In this document: one piece after another, positions 5,867 through 9,555 of the stretch
Numbering within the stretch: the first letter of the stretch is position 1
Layout of the letters: every line of letters starts with the position of its first letter
Assembly: GCA_019419895.1 (NCBI GenBank)
Contig: JAHZIE010000040.1
Location: 1 to 9,555 of the forward strand
Source of the DNA: Clostridiales bacterium
GTDB lineage: Bacteria > Bacillota > Clostridia > Oscillospirales > Acutalibacteraceae
Length of the DNA stretch: 9,555 nucleotides
Reading direction: 5' to 3'
Program-made: the position numbers and the translations under genes
Notes under the pieces: model-generated
The model's input: only the letters and a program-made list of their open reading frames with translations
Databases searched by the model: none
Told to the model about the DNA's origin: nothing

Positions 5867-7777
5867 TTAATACTGCGGAATATCCTGTCTGCCAAACAGG
5901 TAAAGGCGTATTGATACCAAATCAGAAATATCTATAATATCATCCTGGGAGGTTCCTGTCTGGGCGGTGACATTCCCCGCTTCAAAATAGGGACCGGCCA
6001 GTTCCTCCCTGTCAAACAGATAGAGGCGCACTGTCACCAGATCGGAAATATCAACAATTCCATCCCCGGTTATATCGCCGTATACAACAGTCTGAAAGCT
6101 TTCCGCCACGCTGCCATTGGACTGATTGACCAAACGAATGGTCATGCCTGTACCGATATTCCCACTGGTCACCTGGACGCCGTCAGCAGACAGTACCTCC
6201 ACCCGATAATTTCCAATATCCTCTGTTTTCACAATTTCAGAGACGGAAGAAACCGCCGTCCCGATGGGAATACCGCTGATCTGCCCTTCTTCCCTGTTCA
6301 AAACCGTATGAGAACCATCGGCCGGTTCCAGCCAGCCACCCTCCTGGGGAAGATACCGCACATTTTTCCCCGCGTTCAGCCACGTTTGAATCAACTGATA
6401 GTCCACGCTTCCCTCACTGACATTGAGCATATTGTGATCGATTACAACCGCCTCAAGAGAGGTTAGAGCTTCCAAAGGAGCCAGGGAAGAAATCTGATTA
6501 TCTGACATAAGCAGCACCCTGAGCCCTGTCAAGGAGGAAAGGGGAGCCATGGAGGAGATCTCCTGTCCTGTCAAATCCAGGGAAATCAGAGAGCTCAGTC
6601 CTGACAAAGGAGAAAGATCGGAAATCTTCCCCTCCCGCGCGGAAAACCGTTCCAAATTCACCGCGTATTCTAAGCCCACAAGACTTTTGGCTCCATTGGG
6701 AACCTCCAGGGCAATCAGGCGGGACATCTGCTGTCTGGTGACCGTTCCATCGGAGGAAATTCCAAGTTCCTCACATACCGCCTTTTTTACAGCAGGATCA
6801 GAAATCTCCACCGCGGTCTTATCGGTCACAATCTCACGCTGTGGGGAAGAAAATACCGTTGTCCCTTTTTGTTCCAGCGTCTGGATCTCCCCCAGGGCGG
6901 AACTGGAAAGATAGTTCTCACGGACATCCAACACCCGCAGCTTGGTCAGCCCTTTCAACGGGGAAACCGATTCCAGCTGATTCCGCGAAACATACAATCT
7001 TTCCAGATTGACGGCATATTCCAGTCCCGAAAGATCATCAATGGACAAATCAGGACACGACAGCTCCGTCAGATTGGCAAGCTGTGACTTTGTCAAAGCC
7101 TCCGTGCCGGAAATCCCCAGTTCCTCCCGCACAGCATCTTCCAGCTCTTTGCTGGCAAAACTGACGGCATCCGCCGATGCTCTGGTATTCTGCGGATACA
7201 GCACCAAAATAGGAGACTGCCCGTTTTCCAAAGAGGCAGGTATACTTTCCCGTTCAAAATAATTTTCCTGCGCGTACACCTTTTTCAGGGCAGGGAAGTC
7301 CTCCAATACATCCAAAGAGTACAGCCGGTTAGAGGAAATATCCAGAACTTCCAGCCCGGAAATTTCTTTCAAAGGAGAAATTCCTTCCAGTCCGTTGCCG
7401 GAAATATCCAAACGTGACAGCCGTGGAAGGGCTGTGAGCACCTTTAAATCCTCTTCATCCAAACGGTTACCCGCCAAATTCAACAACTGGAGGGAAGAAG
7501 CGTATTCCAGCCCGGAAAGCGACTGGATTCCCTTATCCGCGCAATCCAGCTCTGTCAACAGCTTAAACTCTTCCTCAAGAACAGGCTCCTGAGCTCCAAG
7601 CCCCATTTCCTCTCTGACAGCCGCGGCAAGCATAGGATCCTCAAACTGAACCTGCCCATCCGCTGAGGCAAGCCAGCGGGGCAGCAGGCCGAAAACGACA
7701 AAGCCTCCGGTCAGCATGACGGAAAGGCATACAGCCGTTACTTTCATACTAAATCTCTTGTTCTTTCCCAATGGCAA
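5867..7777 (-). CDS. secreted leucine-rich-repeat protein with C-terminal dockerin-like domain
   Basis: From TTG 7777 the product is 636 residues. A signal peptide or anchor (about 1-39, possible cleavage after L-A-S-A39) precedes three LRR modules starting near 43, 203 and 321. Each begins with a cap like A-V-R-E-E-L-G and runs into S-L-x-G-L-E-Y-A plus LRR units. A beta domain (about 501-565, with G-T-G-M-T-I-R-L) of the kind that often precedes dockerins follows. The end (566-629) is dockerin-like: two repeats of D-I-S-D-L-V-x-x-R-L-Y-L-F. The first calcium loop has D568, D572, D576 and D579; the second lacks the usual first acidic residue or carries an insertion. LRRs suggest protein or glycan binding. 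It leads the operon with the cohesin gene. The start is uncertain: GGAGG (7783-7787) is 5 nt from TTG 7777 and 11 nt from TTG 7771; ATG 7747 lacks a site, and the longer frame to 7891 has none either. Confidence 0.85.
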   Translation of the reverse strand: MPLGKNKRFSMKVTAVCLSVMLTGGFVVFGLLPRWLASADGQVQFEDPMLAAAVREEMGLGAQEPVLEEEFKLLTELDCADKGIQSLSGLEYASSLQLLNLAGNRLDEEDLKVLTALPRLSRLDISGNGLEGISPLKEISGLEVLDISSNRLYSLDVLEDFPALKKVYAQENYFERESIPASLENGQSPILVLYPQNTRASADAVSFASKELEDAVREELGISGTEALTKSQLANLTELSCPDLSIDDLSGLEYAVNLERLYVSRNQLESVSPLKGLTKLRVLDVRENYLSSSALGEIQTLEQKGTTVFSSPQREIVTDKTAVEISDPAVKKAVCEELGISSDGTVTRQQMSRLIALEVPNGAKSLVGLEYAVNLERFSAREGKISDLSPLSGLSSLISLDLTGQEISSMAPLSSLTGLRVLLMSDNQISSLAPLEALTSLEAVVIDHNMLNVSEGSVDYQLIQTWLNAGKNVRYLPQEGGWLEPADGSHTVLNREEGQISGIPIGTAVSSVSEIVKTEDIGNYRVEVLSADGVQVTSGNIGTGMTIRLVNQSNGSVAESFQTVVYGDITGDGIVDISDLVTVRLYLFDREELAGPYFEAGNVTAQTGTSQDDIIDISDLVSIRLYLFGRQDIPQY

Positions 7778-7860
7778 AATGCCCTCCCTTCCGGCGCTTC
7801 TGATATACCATTGCCACAGAGCACAACTAAATCCATCTCTCGTTAAAAAACGCTTGTTTT

Positions 7861-7872
7861 TTATTCTATCAT
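7861..7872 (-). promoter_or_regulatory. ribosome binding site with a three-codon reading frame in the LRR operon leader
   Basis: In the minus-strand leader GGAGG is followed after 7 nt by ATG-ATA-GAA-TAA (7872-7861). The frame differs from that of the LRR protein. A further AAGGAGG (about 7917-7923) lies upstream. Either could be a minimal translated leader that affects expression, or a remnant; the sequence cannot tell. Confidence 0.3.
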
Positions 7873-7954
7873 AATTTTCCTCCAATTTCAACCAAAAGGC
7901 TGAACGAGCGACAATTCCTCCTTTTTTTCTATCTTCATATCCCGCCTTTGTTTC

Positions 7955-8010
7955 CAGGCCGAAAAGCAGTACAGAGCCTCTTCAATACCTCCGCTTCCCC
8001 CATAGGCCTG
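7955..8010 (-). promoter_or_regulatory. hairpin in the LRR-dockerin operon leader
   Basis: CAGGCC/GGCCTG (7955-7960 with 8005-8010) is extended, after a 5-nt bulge (8000-8004), by seven pairs between 7961-7967 and 7993-7999. Two of these pairs are G-U only in minus-strand RNA, which supports a role as an RNA structure of the leftward transcript. No T-run follows, so it is not a plain terminator. Confidence 0.35.
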
Positions 8011-8030
8011 AAAAATCCAAAAAATTGTTG

Positions 8031-8059
8031 ATCATAATGTCACTTTTTGCAATCTTGAA
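8031..8059 (-). promoter_or_regulatory. candidate promoter of the LRR-dockerin/cohesin/pseudokinase operon
   Basis: On the minus strand TATGAT (8031-8036) has a weak -35, TTCAAG (8054-8059), at 17 nt. The predicted start near 8024 would give a leader of about 245 nt. The -35 is poor, so an activator or another promoter is possible. Confidence 0.4.
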
Positions 8060-8085
8060 TCTCAATATTCGCAATCCAATTGCAA
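8047..8085. promoter_or_regulatory. dyad-symmetric candidate operator between the divergent operons
   Basis: TTGCAAT (8047-8053) and ATTGCAA (8079-8085) form a perfect 7-bp inverted repeat. It encloses a second dyad, GAAT (8057-8060) and ATTC (8067-8070). It overlaps the candidate leftward -35 and lies just upstream of the rightward -10, a suitable place for one regulator to act on both operons. Confidence 0.35.
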
Positions 8086-8093
8086 AAATATTT

Positions 8094-8102
8094 TGATATG
8101 AT
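8094..8102 (+). promoter_or_regulatory. candidate extended -10 promoter for the oxidoreductase operon
   Basis: TGATATGAT fits an extended -10 (TGn-TATGAT). No good -35 lies at the normal distance. A perfect TATAAT at 8138-8143 is an alternative -10, also without a recognisable -35. With the first, transcription starts near 8109 and the hairpin at 8125-8166 falls in the leader. Confidence 0.4.
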
Positions 8103-8124
8103 AGTAATAATCATCAGCAAACCA

Positions 8125-8166
8125 GACAGCTTTCCAGTATAATTTTCCTTAATTATCCAAGCTGTC
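8125..8166 (+). promoter_or_regulatory. nested inverted repeat upstream of the oxidoreductase operon
   Basis: GACAGCTT (8125-8132) and AAGCTGTC (8159-8166) pair perfectly. Inside them ATAATT (8139-8144) and AATTAT (8151-8156) pair around a 6-nt loop. It is either a leader hairpin, if transcription starts near 8109, or an operator around the TATAAT at 8138-8143. Confidence 0.4.
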
Positions 8167-8177
8167 AAATTCCAAAT

Positions 8178-8191
8178 TATAAACGCTTTCA
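8178..8191 (+). promoter_or_regulatory. cre-like LacI-family operator overlapping the ribosome binding region
   Basis: TATAAACGCTTTCA matches the Bacillus catabolite-responsive consensus TGWAARCGYTWWCW at 13 of 14 positions; only the G at position 2 differs. The centre AAACGCTTT is a palindrome-like LacI-family core. It ends at the start of the Shine-Dalgarno sequence of the gene at 8208, so bound CcpA or a local LacI-type regulator would block transcription as a roadblock. Confidence 0.6.
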
Positions 8192-8207
8192 GAAAGGTGT
8201 GAAGCAA

Positions 8208-9278
8208 ATGAAAAAATTAAATGTCGCTATCATCGGCCAGGGCCGCAGCGGGCGCGATATCCATGGTTCCTATTTTCATAAGGATACCGAACGCTTCCAT
8301 GTGGTCGCCATTGTCGACGCTTTAGAGCGCCGCCGTATCCGCGCCAAGGAAGAATTTGGCTGTGATGTTTATGAAACCTATCAGGAGCTGTTTGGAAGAA
8401 CTGACATCGATTTTGTTGTCAATTCCACCTTCAGCTATATGCATCCGGATATCACTATTGATTTGCTGAACCACGGCTTTCATGTTCTGGTGGAAAAACC
8501 CGCGGCTCAAACCGAAGCGCAGGTGGAAAAGATGATGGAAGCATCCAAGAAAAACAACCGCATGCTCGCTGTCTTTCAGCAGTCCCATTTCGCCCCCTAC
8601 TTTGAAAAGGTACAGGAAGTCATCGCCTCCGGTAAGCTGGGGCGCGTCGTCCAGATCAGCCTTGCCTTTAACGGTTATTCCCGCCGTTGGGACTGGCAGT
8701 GCAGTCAGAAGTTCGGCGGAGGAAATCTTTACAATACAGGCCCTCATCCCATGGAGCAGGCTCTTACCCTTCTCAACTACTGGGACGGCATGCCCAATGT
8801 CTTTTGCAAGATGGACCGGGCCAACTCCTTTGGTGACGCTGAGGATTATGTCAAAGTCATTTTGACCGCTCCGGAACGTCCTCTTATCGATCTGGAAATT
8901 TCCTCCTGCGACGCCTATCCCTCCTTTACCTATAAGCTTCATGGAACAAAAGGCGGACTGAAAGGATCGATGACCCAAATCGACTGGAAGTATTACTGTG
9001 GCGTTGAGGCACCCAAGCAGAAGCTGATTCTGGAGCCTCTGGAAAAAGAGGACGGCACGCCGGCCTACTGCTCTGAAAAGCTTTTCTGGACCAATGAAAG
9101 CTGGACTGGCGAAGGGGCGCGCACCTTTGATTATGCCGTGAGAAAATATTATGACACCATTTACCTTCACCTTACTGAGGGCGCGCCGCTGACAGTCACC
9201 ATGGAACAGGTGAAACGACAGATCGCCATCATGGAAGAATGCCACCGTCAAAATCCTCTGCCAAGGGCCGGCGAATAA
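8208..9278 (+). CDS. Gfo/Idh/MocA-family NAD(P)-dependent oxidoreductase
   Basis: The 356-residue protein is a probable sugar or polyol dehydrogenase. The N-terminal Rossmann domain opens V-A-I-I-G10-Q-G12-R-S-G15. The family motif E96-K97-P98 carries the lysine usually involved in catalysis or cofactor positioning. The C-terminal alpha/beta domain has G-G-G-N-L-Y-N-T-G-P-H180-P-M-E-Q, where the family normally shows D-x-G-x-H; the His is kept, while the Asp two positions before the Gly is Asn. Length is normal for the family. ATG at 8208 is chosen because GAAAGG (8192-8197) is 10 nt upstream; a GTG at 8199 is too close to it. The next gene follows 26 bp downstream and is of the same family. 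A cre-like operator precedes it, which fits carbon-source control. The substrate cannot be told from sequence. Confidence 0.92.
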   Translation: MKKLNVAIIGQGRSGRDIHGSYFHKDTERFHVVAIVDALERRRIRAKEEFGCDVYETYQELFGRTDIDFVVNSTFSYMHPDITIDLLNHGFHVLVEKPAAQTEAQVEKMMEASKKNNRMLAVFQQSHFAPYFEKVQEVIASGKLGRVVQISLAFNGYSRRWDWQCSQKFGGGNLYNTGPHPMEQALTLLNYWDGMPNVFCKMDRANSFGDAEDYVKVILTAPERPLIDLEISSCDAYPSFTYKLHGTKGGLKGSMTQIDWKYYCGVEAPKQKLILEPLEKEDGTPAYCSEKLFWTNESWTGEGARTFDYAVRKYYDTIYLHLTEGAPLTVTMEQVKRQIAIMEECHRQNPLPRAGE

Positions 9279-9304
9279 AATTTATCTGAAAGGTTGTGAA
9301 GTCG

Positions 9305-9555
9305 ATGTATCGAATTGGAATTATTGGGACAGAAAATTCTCACGCGATGTCTTTTGCAAAACAGATCAATCTGGATAAACTGCCCTCCGGTGAGAGAAAG
9401 TATCCGGATATGCAGGTTGTCGGCGTCTATGGCGCGGATAAATCCACCGCCCAGGAGGTTGCCGAAAAGGCGGAGGTAGATTTTATCCCCGAAAAGCCGG
9501 AGGAGCTGCTTGATAGAGTGGACGCCGTTATGGTAACGGCCCGCAAGGGGTCCGA
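9305..9555 (+). CDS. second Gfo/Idh/MocA-type oxidoreductase, N-terminal part only
   Basis: The frame stays open for 83 codons to the window edge. It starts M-Y-R-I-G-I-I-G-T-E-N-S-H-A, a Rossmann-type opening with the T-E-N-S-H-A variant that I recall from Gfo/Idh/MocA-like proteins of Firmicutes. A second beta strand V-V-G-V-Y-G and a later strand A-V-M-V-T-A fit the same fold. GAAAGG (9288-9293) lies 11 nt before ATG 9305. A GTG at 9296 in the same frame is too close to it. It lies 26 bp after the preceding oxidoreductase and is surely co-transcribed. The catalytic part is outside the window, so function is not assignable beyond the family. Confidence 0.8.
   Translation, partial: MYRIGIIGTENSHAMSFAKQINLDKLPSGERKYPDMQVVGVYGADKSTAQEVAEKAEVDFIPEKPEELLDRVDAVMVTARKGS

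Noticed and set aside
5359..5937. Plus-strand open frame of 192 codons over the cohesin gene
   Set aside because: It lies antisense to a well-supported exported protein, has no ribosome binding site and runs across the gene junction.
7744..7836. 30-codon minus-strand frame whose TGA overlaps the ATG at 7747 (ATGA), as in translational coupling
   Set aside because: It has no proper ribosome binding site and overlaps the more likely TTG start; the ATGA overlap is probably chance.
7778..7891. N-terminal extension of the LRR protein to TTG 7891
   Set aside because: No ribosome binding site at that start, and the extension would bury the signal peptide behind about 48 residues.
8199..8207. GTG start for the first oxidoreductase
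   Set aside because: It lies only 1 nt after the Shine-Dalgarno sequence; the ATG at 8208 has normal spacing and begins directly before the Rossmann strand.
8322..9251. Long minus-strand open frame (309 codons) opposite the first oxidoreductase gene
   Set aside because: The plus strand carries a full family match with a ribosome binding site; the opposite frame shows no family motifs and is a shadow of that gene's codon pattern.
1..9555. CRISPR arrays, tRNA or rRNA genes, phage attachment sites
   Set aside because: No regularly spaced repeats, cloverleaf sequences or rRNA motifs were seen on either strand.

Overview
The window reads as chromosomal DNA of a low-to-middle-GC Gram-positive anaerobe, most likely a gut-type member of the Clostridia (Oscillospirales/Ruminococcaceae-like). 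I base this on strong AGGAGG-type ribosome binding sites, TTG start use, sigma-A-type promoters, a lipoprotein solute-binding protein, PASTA repeats, a cohesin/dockerin pair and Ser/Glu-rich surface linkers. The taxon is an inference; no marker gene is present.

Left edge (1-285): the 5' end of an IS200/IS605-type element whose degraded TnpA reads leftwards out of the window. It abuts the terminator of the next gene. 286-2037 (-) encodes a large lipoprotein sugar-type ABC solute-binding protein with no permease genes in view. It is driven by an almost perfect promoter (2355-2383) through a leader of about 310 nt with competing pairings (2071-2291). 2384-2756 is AT-rich and holds no gene I can support. 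A clear terminator (2757-2798) closes the next operon.

Centre (2880-7777, all -): a three-gene operon transcribed right to left. First is a secreted leucine-rich-repeat protein ending in a dockerin-like domain. Second is a membrane-anchored protein with a cohesin-like domain, a cadherin-like beta-sandwich domain and a long Ser/Glu stalk. Third is a zinc-ribbon protein-kinase-like protein with one transmembrane segment and two external PASTA domains, whose kinase catalytic residues are all replaced. The simplest model is a surface complex: the LRR-dockerin docks onto the cohesin anchor, and the PASTA pseudokinase senses or scaffolds at the cell wall. This non-cellulosomal cohesin/dockerin plus pseudokinase module is the most interesting object here.

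Right (7778-9555): a 430-bp divergent regulatory region with dyads, two candidate promoters and a cre-like LacI-family operator (8178-8191). It is followed on the + strand by two tandem Gfo/Idh/MocA-type NAD(P)-dependent oxidoreductase genes, the second cut by the window edge. These look like carbohydrate or polyol catabolism genes under catabolite control.
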